Made by a program: the position numbers and the translations under genes. Shown here piece after piece: positions 15,448 through 24,841 of a stretch of 64,000 nt of DNA (its first letter is position 1; every line of letters begins with the position of its first letter). The notes under the pieces were generated by a model, which had not been told where the DNA came from, made no database searches, and worked only from the letters and a program-made list of their open reading frames with translations. This DNA is from Cellvibrionales bacterium UBA4451. Lineage in GTDB: Bacteria; Pseudomonadota; Gammaproteobacteria; Pseudomonadales; Porticoccaceae. The DNA lies in the NCBI GenBank assembly GCA_002390285.1, contig DGPB01000010.1, positions 62,001-126,000 of the forward strand. The letters are read 5' to 3'.

Positions 15448-16518
15448 ATGTGGAAAGTGCTAGGAAGTTGGGTAAATCGCTATTTTGGTGAAGAAGAGGC
15501 CGTTCTTCTGGCGCTGTTACTAGCGGTCGCCCTCGTTGTGGTGGCTACCATGGGTGAAATTATGGCGCCCTTCGTAGCGGCGCTCATTTTTGCTTTTTTA
15601 CTGCAGGGTGGGGTCAATCGGTTAGAGCGATTGAAAGTGCCAAGATTAGTCGCGGTGACCCTAGTCTTCCTGATGTTCATCGGTGCCTTTTTAGCTATTT
15701 TGATTATCCTTCTCCCTTTGATCGGGCGCCAAACTGCAAACCTAGCTGGTGAGGTGCCTGCCATGGTCAAGCATTGGCAAGATGTATTGCTGTTGCTCCC
15801 CGATCAATATCCCCACCTGATTTCAGAGGATCAGTTACAAGAGCTGTTGGGGCAAGCATCACGTGAAGTGGCGGGTATGGCCGAACGGTTGGTGAGTTTT
15901 TCTTTCAGCACGTTCCCCAGTGTGGTGGCCATGATGGTCTATCTGGTATTAGTGCCGCTGTTAGTGTTCTTTATGCTCAAGGATAAAGATGAATTGATGT
16001 CCTTGATGTCCGGTCTGTTGCCCCATCAGCGGCCGGTTATGTGGCAAATTTGGCACGAGATGGATATCCAGATGGCCAACTATGTACGCGGCAAGACGAT
16101 TGAAATACTCTTGGTTGGTTTTGTGAGTTATGCCGTATTTTTGGTTATGGGCTTGAACTATGCAGCTCTCTTGGCCTTGTTAGTGGGGTTGTCGGTCGTT
16201 ATTCCCTACATTGGTGCTGTGGTCGTCACTATCCCAGTAACGGTTGTTGCCTATTTTCAATGGGGCTGGGGAGGCGAGTTGTTTTGGTTGATGGCGATTT
16301 ACGGAATTATTCAGGGTATAGACGGCAATGTTTTGGTCCCGTTGTTGTTTTCGGAGGCGGTCAACCTACACCCTATTGTGATTATCCTTGCTGTGTTGGT
16401 ATTTGGTGGCCTCTGGGGGTTTTGGGGTGTATTTTTTGCGATTCCTTTGGCGACGCTGGTAAAAGCACTTTATAACGCCTGGCCGAGAACTGATGTGCCT
16501 ATTTCGGTGTCCGAATAG
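15448..16518 (+). CDS. AI-2E transporter family permease (PerM-like)
   Basis: A 356-residue polytopic membrane protein of the UPF0118/AI-2E family. The ATG at 15448 is preferred over an upstream in-frame TTG because AGGAA lies 5 bases before it. It has paired N-terminal helices, a long soluble stretch (about 95-150), then further helices with the family-typical LVGLSVVIPYIGAVV and GNVLVPLLFSEAVNLHP. Members are proposed exporters or ion antiporters; the substrate here is unknown. In Pseudomonas a perM-like gene also neighbours an M48 protease gene. Confidence 0.85.
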   Translation: MWKVLGSWVNRYFGEEEAVLLALLLAVALVVVATMGEIMAPFVAALIFAFLLQGGVNRLERLKVPRLVAVTLVFLMFIGAFLAILIILLPLIGRQTANLAGEVPAMVKHWQDVLLLLPDQYPHLISEDQLQELLGQASREVAGMAERLVSFSFSTFPSVVAMMVYLVLVPLLVFFMLKDKDELMSLMSGLLPHQRPVMWQIWHEMDIQMANYVRGKTIEILLVGFVSYAVFLVMGLNYAALLALLVGLSVVIPYIGAVVVTIPVTVVAYFQWGWGGELFWLMAIYGIIQGIDGNVLVPLLFSEAVNLHPIVIILAVLVFGGLWGFWGVFFAIPLATLVKALYNAWPRTDVPISVSE

Positions 16519-16565
16519 TTCTATAAAGTAGTTTCATGAAGTAATTCTATAAATAGCTCTACAAA
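16516..16565. repeat. Four degenerate 12-13-bp tandem units after the permease gene
   Basis: TAGTTCTATAAAG (16516), TAGTTTCATGAAG (16529), TAATTCTATAAA (16542) and TAGCTCTACAAA (16554). The first unit starts with the stop codon of the permease gene, so the array looks like a duplicated gene end. Confidence 0.6.
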
Positions 16566-16604
16566 TAAAACCGGAACCCCGGTGTGGATGATATGAACGG
16601 AAAT

Positions 16605-19451
16605 ATGAAAAAAAACTCAGTAGCGTTTATTTACTTGTTTGTCGCCATTCTTGTTTGGAGTCAGGCGTTAGCGGCTCGTCCATGCCATGATATTCAGGTT
16701 GAAGATAGCGGCCAGATTGCACAGAGCGATAGTGATCATTCGGAATACCGTTATTTGCAGTTGCCTAACCAAATGCAGGTGTTACTCGTGTCAGACAAAA
16801 AAGCTGACAAGGCGGTGGCGGCGCTGGATGTCTTTGTCGGTAGTTCTCACGATCCGATTAAACGGCAGGGGCTTGCACATTTTTTGGAGCATATGCTGTT
16901 TTTGGGTACCGACCGCTACCCAGAAGCAGATGAGTATCAGGCATTTATTAGTCAGCACGGTGGGCGGCATAATGCCTACACCTCTTTTGATCATACCAAC
17001 TACTTTTTCGATATAAAACCTGAAGATCTTGATTCTGCACTGGATCGTTTCTCCCGGTTTTTTGTGGCACCACTATTTAATGCTGAGTATGTGGAGCGAG
17101 AGAAAAATGCTGTGCATTCCGAGTACAAGGCCAGAATTAAAAATGATTATCGCCGTCAGTTGAATGTTTTTAGTGAGGTGGCTAACCCTAAGCATCCTGC
17201 CTCGAAATTCAGTGTGGGCAATCTGGACACATTGGCAGATACCAAGGAGAGTAATGTTCGTGATGATCTGCTGGCATTCTACCGACAGCATTACTCTGCC
17301 AATCGGATGACCCTCGTGGTGTTGGCGCCGAATTCGCTAGATGAACTCGAATTGATGGTGCGCCCGCGCTTTGAGCGTGTGCCTAATACGCAAAGTGAGC
17401 AGCCTAAACATGGGCAGGCACTGTTTGAGAAGGGCAAATTGCCATTATTGTTATCTCTTCAGCCAGTTCAGGAGCTGAGGGAATTGTCGGTGACAATACC
17501 ATTGCCAGCAGTGCATGAATATTATCGACAGAAGCCCCTGGCTTACCTTGGAAACCTAATTGGACATGAGGGTGAAGGTAGCTTGTTGTCCTTGCTCAAA
17601 TCGAAAGGCTGGGCAGAAAGCCTGCGGGCCGGGGAAGGCGTTTCAGATCAAAGTGGTAGTTCTTTTGATATTACTGTTGGGTTGACCCCTAGCGGCTTGT
17701 CGAGCTGGCAGCAGGTATTAGCGCTTATTTTCCAGGAAATTGCCTTAGTGGCAGAGCAGGGGGTGACTGAGTGGCGCTTCCAGGAGCAGGGTGCCTTGGC
17801 AGAGACGCAGTTTCGCCACAAAGAATTGGGTGACCCTGTACACCGAACCAGTCAGTTGGCGAATCAGTTGCATAAATACCCCTATAAGGATGTGATGCGC
17901 GGTCCCTACCGTATGGATGTGTTTGATCCTGAGATGATTGCTGAAATGTTGGCTCTGATGAAACCAGACAATGCCCTGGTGACATTGATGGCGCCAGGAG
18001 TAGAAGTAAATAAAGTGTCAACTCTTTACCAGGTACCTTATAGCGTCGTTCAGTTACCAGAAGCAGAGATAAAAGTCGGTGCAGAGGGATTGCAGCTACC
18101 TCGGGCGAATGACTTCGTGCCTGCCAGTTTCGTGCTTAATAATCCTGGGAAAGTGGATGAGCCTGGATTGCCTCTATTGTTGGTAGATAAGCCGGGATAT
18201 CGTCTGTGGAATTATTCTGATCACTATTATCAGGTTCCCAAAGCTCAGTTTTTTGTGGCGGTGAAAACGCCGGTTGTTAATGATGCTCGGACCGCGGCAA
18301 TGACCGATCTCTATCTGAGGCTGGTAAAGGAAACGCTTAATGAGTCCAGTTATTCGGCCTCGTTGGCGGGCTTGGGGTACAGTGCAAACCGTCGCCCTGA
18401 TGGTTTGGGTTTTGTGGTTAGTGGTTTTGATAACAAATTACCGATTTTGGCAAAGGCTGTGGTGGAGGCGCTGCTGGCACCGACCTTAACTGACGAGTTG
18501 GTAGGGCGACTGAAAGATGAGCTTATTAGAAAATGGCGCAACGGTTCCAAAGATACCCCCTACAAACAGCTGATGCGTGAGGCAGGCTTATTGCTCAACA
18601 CAGCTGCCTGGCAGCCCGATGCACTGGCTGATGCTCTTGACGGTTTTGATCGTGAAGCGTTCGACCGATTTGTGGCTGACCTGTATCAGGGGGCGACGCT
18701 GGAAATGATGGCCAGTGGTAATTTGGCTCAGGGCGAAGTCGAAAAACTTGCCGAATCGGTAGCGGATCATTTAGTCGGAAAGCAACCTGAAGACTGGATT
18801 GAGCGCGGAGTGATCCGTATTCCCCCAGGAGAAAAAATACATATACCCATGTCAATTGATCACAGGGATGCGGCGATTCTCCGGTATTATCAGGGGCGTA
18901 GCGATAGTCTTGATGAGACGGCTCAAATGATGTTATTGAGGCAGTTGATGAAGTCAGAGTTTTTTCATCAGTTACGAACCGAGCAGCAGCTAGGTTATGT
19001 GGTTGCAGTAGTAGATCAGGGGGTCGATAGAGTCCCTGGTTTTGGTTTGCTGGTGCAATCTCCTACGGTTCGTGTTCCCCAGTTGGAAGAAGCTGTCGGT
19101 CAATTTTTGGTTGGTTTTAAGCAACAGCTTCAATCGATGCCAGATGAGATATTTGAGAGTCATCGCCAGGCGGTGTTGACGGGACTCAGAGAGAAGCCCA
19201 AGAGTCTATCTGAGCAGTCAACACGGTTCTGGGGTAGTGTCGATTTGCGTGATTATAGTTTTAGTCGCAGAGAGCAATTGATCGACGCTGTGGCACTGCT
19301 CACTCGGGAGACACTGCTCCAAACCTATAATGAGCTAGTGCTGGAGTCAGGCTATTCATTGCAATTGGATGGCACCCAAGGTGAAGCCGCTGACGGCGAC
19401 CGGCTTGGACAGAATCGCGATGTTTATCGCTTGCCACCAAGAAATATGTAA
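16605..19451 (+). CDS. Periplasmic insulinase-family (M16) protease, protease III-like
   Basis: A 948-residue zinc protease. ATG 16605 is chosen (CGGA 5 bases upstream, classic signal peptide MKKNSVAFIYLFVAILVWS...ALA) over GTG 16584. The inverted zinc motif HFLEH is at 92-96, within LAHFLEHMLFLGTDRYPEAD, with the distal Glu in EREKNAVHSEYKA about 70 residues later. The four-domain length and the late FHQLRTEQQLGYVVAV motif match pitrilysin/protease III (E. coli ptrA, about 960 residues). It would degrade small periplasmic peptides. E. coli ptrA sits beside recBC, so context does not help here. Confidence 0.9.
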   Translation: MKKNSVAFIYLFVAILVWSQALAARPCHDIQVEDSGQIAQSDSDHSEYRYLQLPNQMQVLLVSDKKADKAVAALDVFVGSSHDPIKRQGLAHFLEHMLFLGTDRYPEADEYQAFISQHGGRHNAYTSFDHTNYFFDIKPEDLDSALDRFSRFFVAPLFNAEYVEREKNAVHSEYKARIKNDYRRQLNVFSEVANPKHPASKFSVGNLDTLADTKESNVRDDLLAFYRQHYSANRMTLVVLAPNSLDELELMVRPRFERVPNTQSEQPKHGQALFEKGKLPLLLSLQPVQELRELSVTIPLPAVHEYYRQKPLAYLGNLIGHEGEGSLLSLLKSKGWAESLRAGEGVSDQSGSSFDITVGLTPSGLSSWQQVLALIFQEIALVAEQGVTEWRFQEQGALAETQFRHKELGDPVHRTSQLANQLHKYPYKDVMRGPYRMDVFDPEMIAEMLALMKPDNALVTLMAPGVEVNKVSTLYQVPYSVVQLPEAEIKVGAEGLQLPRANDFVPASFVLNNPGKVDEPGLPLLLVDKPGYRLWNYSDHYYQVPKAQFFVAVKTPVVNDARTAAMTDLYLRLVKETLNESSYSASLAGLGYSANRRPDGLGFVVSGFDNKLPILAKAVVEALLAPTLTDELVGRLKDELIRKWRNGSKDTPYKQLMREAGLLLNTAAWQPDALADALDGFDREAFDRFVADLYQGATLEMMASGNLAQGEVEKLAESVADHLVGKQPEDWIERGVIRIPPGEKIHIPMSIDHRDAAILRYYQGRSDSLDETAQMMLLRQLMKSEFFHQLRTEQQLGYVVAVVDQGVDRVPGFGLLVQSPTVRVPQLEEAVGQFLVGFKQQLQSMPDEIFESHRQAVLTGLREKPKSLSEQSTRFWGSVDLRDYSFSRREQLIDAVALLTRETLLQTYNELVLESGYSLQLDGTQGEAADGDRLGQNRDVYRLPPRNM

Positions 19452-19530
19452 TAAAACTATATAAATAAAATATACGATTATAAATATATAATATGATTAA
19501 AAACAATAATATATAGAATATTAGCGCTGG
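19452..19530. other. Extremely AT-rich segment upstream of aceE
   Basis: About nine of ten bases are A or T from the M16 stop codon to about 19530, in ATATAAATA-type runs, in an otherwise near 50% G+C region. It lies 45 bases upstream of the aceE promoter. It may be an UP-element or a site for nucleoid proteins, or may lie in the protease mRNA end; no classic terminator is visible there. Confidence 0.4.
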
Positions 19531-19572
19531 TATTGTTGGTTTAATGAAATAATTTATCTTGTTTTGTTGAAG

Positions 19573-19601
19573 TTGATTTGATCATATTTTGTAACTATAC
19601 T
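19573..19601 (+). promoter_or_regulatory. Sigma-70-type promoter for aceEF
   Basis: TTGATT (19573-19578), a 17-base spacer and TATACT (19596-19601), giving a start near 19608 and a leader of about 90 bases. No PdhR-like operator (AATTGGT-N3-ACCAATT) was found near it. Confidence 0.65.
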
Positions 19602-19700
19602 ACAAAGAGTTTTTGGGGGCTGTAATCTGTATGGTTCCGGGGTGGTCTATACTTCTCGAGGGTCTCCCTGTAGATAGTTAACGTATTAAAGGTGTCGGTC

Positions 19701-22355
19701 ATGCAAGAAGATATGGATCCTGTCGAAACCCAGGAATGGCTTGAGTCGCTGGATTCAGTTTTAAAGCATCAAGGAGAAGAGCGAACCGCATTTCTGCTAA
19801 AGCAGCTACTTGATCGAGCCACATTCACTGGGGTTCGTATGCCTCAGTCCATCACCACGCCCTACCGAAATACCATCCCTACTACCCGCGAAAAACGTAT
19901 GCCGGGTGACCTGTTTATGGAGCGAAGCATTCGCTCCATGATTCGCTGGAATGCGCTAGCCATGGTGATGCGGGCTAACAAGGATCCAGAAGAAGGTATT
20001 GGCGGTCATATTGCGTCGTTTGCTTCCTCTGCCACACTTTACGATATTGGTTTTAACTATTTCTTTCGTGGTGACGAAGGTGAAAACCGTGGTGATTTGA
20101 TTTATTTTCAAGGCCACAGTGCGCCGGGTATTTATGCGCGCTCTTACCTCGAGCGCCGTTTTGATGAAGAAGATTTAGATAATTACCGCCGGGAGGTGGA
20201 AGGTAAAGGGCTGTCCTCTTATCCGCACCCTTGGCTGATGCCAGACTACTGGCAGTTCCCCACGGTTTCTATGGGGTTGGGGCCTTTGCAGGCTATTTAT
20301 CAGGCCCATGTTATGCGTTACCTGTCTGCACGTGAGTTGGTGCCCCGGGGTGATCGTAAGGTCTGGGCCTTTCTTGGTGATGGCGAGTGTGATGAGCCAG
20401 AAACTTTGGGTGCTATTTCTTTAGCCGGTCGTGAAAATCTTGAAAATTTGATCTTCGTTGTGAACTGTAATCTACAGCGTCTCGACGGTCCTGTACGTGG
20501 AAATGGCAAAATTATCCAGGAGCTTGAAGGCGTATTCCGTGGTGCCGGTTGGAATGTTATTAAAGTTGTTTGGGGTCGTTTGTGGGACCCTCTGCTAGCC
20601 AATGATAAGAGCGGCCTACTACAAAAGCGTATGGATGAGGCTTGTGACGGCGATTATCAAAATTACAAACATAATGGCGGGGCTTACACGCGCGACCACT
20701 TTTTTGGTACGTCCCCTGAATTAAAAGAATTAGTGGAAGACTTGAGTGATAAGGACATCATGTACCTAAACCGCGGGGGGCATGATCCTTATAAAGTGTA
20801 TGCGGCCTATGCTGAGGCGATGGCCCACAAGGGGCAGCCCACGGTTATTTTGGCGAAGACAGTCAAGGGTTATGGCATGGGGGTGGGTTCTGGCGAGGCG
20901 GCCAATGATACTCACTCCATCAAGAAGCTAGATTTAGAAAGCCTTAAGCATTTTAGGGATCGTTTTGGTATCCCTATTGCTGATGATGAGTTGGCAAATG
21001 TCCCCTATTACCGGCCACCAGTAGATAGCCCCGAAATGGTTTACATGAACAAGCGCAGGGCATCCCTTGGTGGCCCTTTGCCTGCACGCCGGGCGGATTT
21101 TGATCCGCTGGCGATTATGCCATTGTCGGATTTTGGTAAGTTGCTGGAAGGTAGTGGAGAAAGGAAAATATCCACAACAATGGCGTTTGTTCGCCAGCTT
21201 GGTATGTTGCTGAAGGACAAAAATATAGGCGAGCGTGTGGTGCCTATTGTTCCTGATGAAGCGCGCACCTTCGGAATGGAGGGCATGTTCCGCCAGTTGG
21301 GCATATATTCTTCCGCAGGGCAGAAGTATGTTCCACAGGATCATGAGCAAATCATGTACTACAAGGAAGATAAGAAAGGGCAGATTCTCGAAGAAGGTAT
21401 TTGTGAGGCCGGCGCTATGTCCGCCTGGATGGCCCTAGCTACCTCCTATAGCACCAACCATTTCCCGATGATCCCTGTATATATTTATTACTCCATGTTT
21501 GGTTTTCAGCGGATTGGTGATTTGGCATGGGCTGCAGGTGATATGCAGGCGAGGGGTTTCCTCATTGGAGCAACGGCTGGTCGTACAACTCTCAATGGCG
21601 AAGGGCTGCAGCATCAGGATGGTCACAGCCATTTGTTAGCGAATACTATTCCAAACTGTCGAACTTATGACCCCGCCTATGCTTATGAGCTAGTGACTAT
21701 TGTGCAGGATGGTTTGAAGGTAATGTTTGAGCAGCAGGAGAACTACTTTTATTACCTCACGACCATGAATGAAAATTATCAGCAGCCAGCCATGCCGGTC
21801 AATGTTGAGGAAGGCATCATCAAGGGTATGTATTTATTTGAAGAGGGTGGTGAATCTGAGCTCAAGGTGCAGCTAATGGGGGCTGGTAGCATTCTCAATG
21901 AAGTGCGTGAAGCAGCTGTGATTCTAAAGGAAAAATATAATGTATCCGCTGATATCTGGAGTCTCACCAGTGTTAATCAGTTGGCGCGTGATGGTCAGGC
22001 TGCAGAGCGATGGAATACGCTACATCCAGAGCAGGAAGCAAAAGTACCCTACATTACTGATAAGTTGACAGGGCATCAGGGTCCAGTCGTAGTGGCTACC
22101 GATTATGTCAAAACCTACACGGAGCAGTTGCGAGCTTACATTCCTGCGAGTTATCGCGTGCTAGGAACGGATGGTTTTGGCCGCAGTGATACCCGTGAGA
22201 AGCTGCGTCATTTTTTCGAAGTGAATCGCTACTTTGTCGCAATTGCAGCATTAAAATCCCTGGCGGATGAAGGGAAAATAGACGTTGCTGTGGTAACGCA
22301 GGCGATTGCTGATTTCGATTTAGACCCTGACAAAACCAACCCGCTCTATTGTTAA
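19701..22355 (+). CDS. aceE: Pyruvate dehydrogenase E1 component
   Basis: An 884-residue ThDP-dependent decarboxylase of the homodimeric proteobacterial type. It oxidises pyruvate and passes the acetyl group to AceF. The ATG at 19701 has AAAGG 8 bases upstream. Signatures include FMERSIRSMIRWNALAMV, GHIASFASSATLYDIGFNYFFRG, the ThDP site GDGECDEPET with a later NCNLQRLDGPV, and GSGEAANDTHSIKK. Length equals that of E. coli AceE (887). It forms an operon with aceF; no lpd gene follows, so E3 must be encoded elsewhere. Confidence 0.97.
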   Translation: MQEDMDPVETQEWLESLDSVLKHQGEERTAFLLKQLLDRATFTGVRMPQSITTPYRNTIPTTREKRMPGDLFMERSIRSMIRWNALAMVMRANKDPEEGIGGHIASFASSATLYDIGFNYFFRGDEGENRGDLIYFQGHSAPGIYARSYLERRFDEEDLDNYRREVEGKGLSSYPHPWLMPDYWQFPTVSMGLGPLQAIYQAHVMRYLSARELVPRGDRKVWAFLGDGECDEPETLGAISLAGRENLENLIFVVNCNLQRLDGPVRGNGKIIQELEGVFRGAGWNVIKVVWGRLWDPLLANDKSGLLQKRMDEACDGDYQNYKHNGGAYTRDHFFGTSPELKELVEDLSDKDIMYLNRGGHDPYKVYAAYAEAMAHKGQPTVILAKTVKGYGMGVGSGEAANDTHSIKKLDLESLKHFRDRFGIPIADDELANVPYYRPPVDSPEMVYMNKRRASLGGPLPARRADFDPLAIMPLSDFGKLLEGSGERKISTTMAFVRQLGMLLKDKNIGERVVPIVPDEARTFGMEGMFRQLGIYSSAGQKYVPQDHEQIMYYKEDKKGQILEEGICEAGAMSAWMALATSYSTNHFPMIPVYIYYSMFGFQRIGDLAWAAGDMQARGFLIGATAGRTTLNGEGLQHQDGHSHLLANTIPNCRTYDPAYAYELVTIVQDGLKVMFEQQENYFYYLTTMNENYQQPAMPVNVEEGIIKGMYLFEEGGESELKVQLMGAGSILNEVREAAVILKEKYNVSADIWSLTSVNQLARDGQAAERWNTLHPEQEAKVPYITDKLTGHQGPVVVATDYVKTYTEQLRAYIPASYRVLGTDGFGRSDTREKLRHFFEVNRYFVAIAALKSLADEGKIDVAVVTQAIADFDLDPDKTNPLYC

Positions 22356-22356
22356 T

Positions 22357-22385
22357 ACTTATGGCTAAACACTTTATGGTTAAGC
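22357..22385. repeat. Two degenerate 14-15-bp tandem units between aceE and aceF
   Basis: ACTTATGGCTAAAC (22357) and ACTTTATGGTTAAGC (22371) start one base after the aceE stop codon. They resemble the boundary arrays elsewhere in the window but have only two copies, so support is modest. Confidence 0.4.
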
Positions 22386-22427
22386 TCTCAGATATCAAAT
22401 TAAGCGTACTAGGAAAGAGAATTTATA

Positions 22428-24098
22428 GTGACCACTGAAATTATTCATGTGCCTGACCTTGGCGGCGCCGAAACTGTCGAAGTGATTGAACTCTGTGTTG
22501 CCCCTGGGGATACCGTGGAGTTGGAGCAATCTTTGGTTGTACTGGAGTCAGATAAAGCCACCATGGACGTTCCAAGTCCAAAGGCCGGGGTTGTGAAGGC
22601 CTTGATCGTGAAGGAAGGTGACACTGTCAGTGAGGGTTCTGCCATTGTTGAGTTAGAGTTGGCAGGGGTTGAGCTGGAGATTGGTGCGGAGCCTGTCGTC
22701 GTAGGGGATCTGGCATCCCAACCTGAGGTTGTCTCAGAGTCCGTCGAGCCTGTAGAAGATAAGAGAGCTCCCGCTCCTGCTCCTGCTCCATCACCAACCC
22801 CATCATTAGCTACAAATGGCGTTACTGAGCAGATGGTGAGTGTGCCTGATATTGGTACTACCGACTTGGTGGAGGTGATTGAAATCCCAGTGTCTGTTGG
22901 CGACCAGCTCATTGAAGGTGACAGTCTTCTTGTGGTGGAAGGTGATAAGGCAACGATGGACATCCCCGTTCCCTTTGGTGGGGAGTTGCTCGAAGTGCTG
23001 GTCAAAGAGGGAGATAAGGTTGCCATGGGCGACAATCTTGCTCGTATGATGACGGGCGCTTCTGTAGAGATTCCTATGGGAGAAGTGGTTGAGCCAACTG
23101 TAGAATCTGTCTCGAGTGCATCTGGTTTAACAGTGTCGCCTGATTCTGGGGCTGCACCAATAGCTATTTCCGGTATCGAGCCTTCAGCGGAGGCTGGCAT
23201 TTATGCCGGCCCAGCATCCCGTGCACTGGCGAGGGAGCTGGGTGTAGATTTGCACAAGATTGCTGGTACCGGACCTCGCGGTCGTATTCTTAAAGAGGAT
23301 TTGCAGGGTTATGTGAAAAAAGCAGTGGCTGCAGCTGAATCTGGCTTGTCGGCAGTGGGTGTAGGTATTCCAGCAGTACCGGATGTGGATTTTGGTAAGT
23401 TTGGTGAGTTTGATATTGTTCCGCTAAACAAAATTCAGAAACTCACTGCAAATAATATGCAGCGAAATTGGCTTAATGTCCCCCATGTTACTCAGTTTGA
23501 CGAAGCCGATATCACCGACCTGGAAGACTTCAGACGGTCATTAAAGTCAGAGGCAGAGAAACGGGGTACTCGCCTTACTCCGCTTCCTTTCTTGTTAAAA
23601 GCCTGCGCGCATGCGCTTTGTGCCAACCCGGAATTCAATCGGTCTATCACCAGTAATGGTGAAAACTTCGTACAAAAAAAATACGTGCATATTGGTGTGG
23701 CGGTGGACACCCCTCGTGGTTTGCTGGTTCCAGTGATTCGTGATGTAGATGAAAAGGGTTTGTGGCAGCTGGCGAATGAAATAAACGAGATGGCTGTAAA
23801 AGCTCGAGATGGGAAATTGTCTCCTGCTGAAATGCAAGGTGGCTGTTTTACTATCTCAAGTTTGGGTGCAATAGGTGGCAATGGGTTTACTCCCATCGTC
23901 AATGCGCCTGAAGTCGGTATACTTGGGGTTTCAAAATCTCAGATTAAGCCGGTCTGGAATGGCTCTGAGTTTCTGCCCAGAATGATGTTACCGCTCAGTG
24001 TCTCCTATGATCACCGAGTGGTTAACGGAGCCGGTTGTGGTCGATTTTTTACCTATTTGGTTCAAGAGCTAGGTGATACAAGGAGGTTGGCGCTGTAG
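22428..24098 (+). CDS. aceF: Dihydrolipoamide acetyltransferase (pyruvate dehydrogenase E2)
   Basis: A 556-residue core protein of the pyruvate dehydrogenase complex. There are two N-terminal lipoyl domains with the modified lysines in DKAT (K43 and K174), joined by a Pro/Ala linker. An E3/E1-binding domain follows (about 257-295, GPASRALARELGVDLHKI), then the catalytic domain with the active-site SYDHRVVNGA near the C-terminus. It starts with GTG. E. coli AceF has three lipoyl domains; two is common in Pseudomonas-like groups. Confidence 0.97.
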   Translation: MTTEIIHVPDLGGAETVEVIELCVAPGDTVELEQSLVVLESDKATMDVPSPKAGVVKALIVKEGDTVSEGSAIVELELAGVELEIGAEPVVVGDLASQPEVVSESVEPVEDKRAPAPAPAPSPTPSLATNGVTEQMVSVPDIGTTDLVEVIEIPVSVGDQLIEGDSLLVVEGDKATMDIPVPFGGELLEVLVKEGDKVAMGDNLARMMTGASVEIPMGEVVEPTVESVSSASGLTVSPDSGAAPIAISGIEPSAEAGIYAGPASRALARELGVDLHKIAGTGPRGRILKEDLQGYVKKAVAAAESGLSAVGVGIPAVPDVDFGKFGEFDIVPLNKIQKLTANNMQRNWLNVPHVTQFDEADITDLEDFRRSLKSEAEKRGTRLTPLPFLLKACAHALCANPEFNRSITSNGENFVQKKYVHIGVAVDTPRGLLVPVIRDVDEKGLWQLANEINEMAVKARDGKLSPAEMQGGCFTISSLGAIGGNGFTPIVNAPEVGILGVSKSQIKPVWNGSEFLPRMMLPLSVSYDHRVVNGAGCGRFFTYLVQELGDTRRLAL

Positions 24099-24295
24099 TT
24101 GGAGTGAGGTTGAGAGGGCATGATTCGAGAAATTAGCTGTGTTATTGTAGAAAAACCCTAGTTTTTTGATGGTTTTAGGCGAAGTTGGGTTGTTTTAGCG
24201 TTTCGTTTAAATAGTAGATTTTGTGCAAATAGGTATTTATTGTGTCTAAATGATTGTTGCCGAGACTTTCGGTGTATGTCGAACAGGATATTGCC

Positions 24296-24745
24296 ATGAT
24301 GTATTTAAGGCCCGACCGAAAGCTATTGTTTGGCTTGATCATTGTTTCAATGATGTTCTCTAGCAAGTTGGCTTTCGCTGCAGACGTGGTCGCTGAGGCT
24401 GATATAAAATCTGTTCAATTCGTTATTGATAGTCAGATTACAGCCTTCAAGTCAGGCGATCATACATCGGCTTATTCCTTTGCTGCACCCAATGTTCAGC
24501 AAGCCTTTCCTTCTGTCGATACCTTTATTGATATGGTGCGACGTGGTTATACACCCCTTTTTCGACCCTCATCCTATTTTTTTGGGCGAAGCATGCTCTC
24601 CGAGGGTGAGGTCCTTCAAGAGTTAATCGTGACTGACGCATCCAGGCAACTGTGGCAAATTATCTATACATTGAGTCAGCAGAAAGATCAAAGTTGGAAA
24701 GTGACTAATGTGTTGATGTACCCCTACAAGGGTACTGCCGCTTAG
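24296..24745 (+). CDS. DUF4864 secreted protein
   Basis: A 149-residue protein. ATG 24296 (or 24299) is chosen, with CAGGA upstream and a clear signal peptide (LLFGLIIVSMMFSSKLAFA). The mature part has the DUF4864 pattern: VQFVIDSQITAFKSGDHTSAYSFAAPNVQQ, then a DMVRRGYTPLFRPSSY segment and a conserved W in the final strand. The fold is thought to be NTF2/SnoaL-like; no activity is known. It stands alone, followed by a very long hairpin that separates it from the convergent helicase gene. Confidence 0.8.
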   Translation: MMYLRPDRKLLFGLIIVSMMFSSKLAFAADVVAEADIKSVQFVIDSQITAFKSGDHTSAYSFAAPNVQQAFPSVDTFIDMVRRGYTPLFRPSSYFFGRSMLSEGEVLQELIVTDASRQLWQIIYTLSQQKDQSWKVTNVLMYPYKGTAA

Positions 24746-24776
24746 GTCTGTTGTTAGGTGCTTTGAGAAAAATGAC

Positions 24777-24826
24777 AATGTTGGCGAGGTTGACAGGATT
24801 AATACCTGTACAGCCTCGCCAACATT
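24777..24826. terminator. Long bidirectional hairpin between convergent genes
   Basis: AATGTTGGCGAGG plus TTGACAGG (24777-24797) pairs with CCTGTACAG plus CCTCGCCAACATT (24805-24826), a roughly 20-bp stem with one mismatch and one bulge around a seven-base loop. It lies between the DUF4864 (+) and helicase (-) gene ends, so it can serve both. T-runs on either side are poor, so it may act mainly as an mRNA 3'-end stabiliser. Confidence 0.65.
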
Positions 24827-24841
24827 ATTTGTGGTCATTAT

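Noticed and set aside
22445..23200. 251-codon open frame antisense to aceF
   Set aside because: Opposite strand of the lipoyl domains and Pro/Ala linker; Ser/Thr/Pro-rich low-complexity translation and no start signals.
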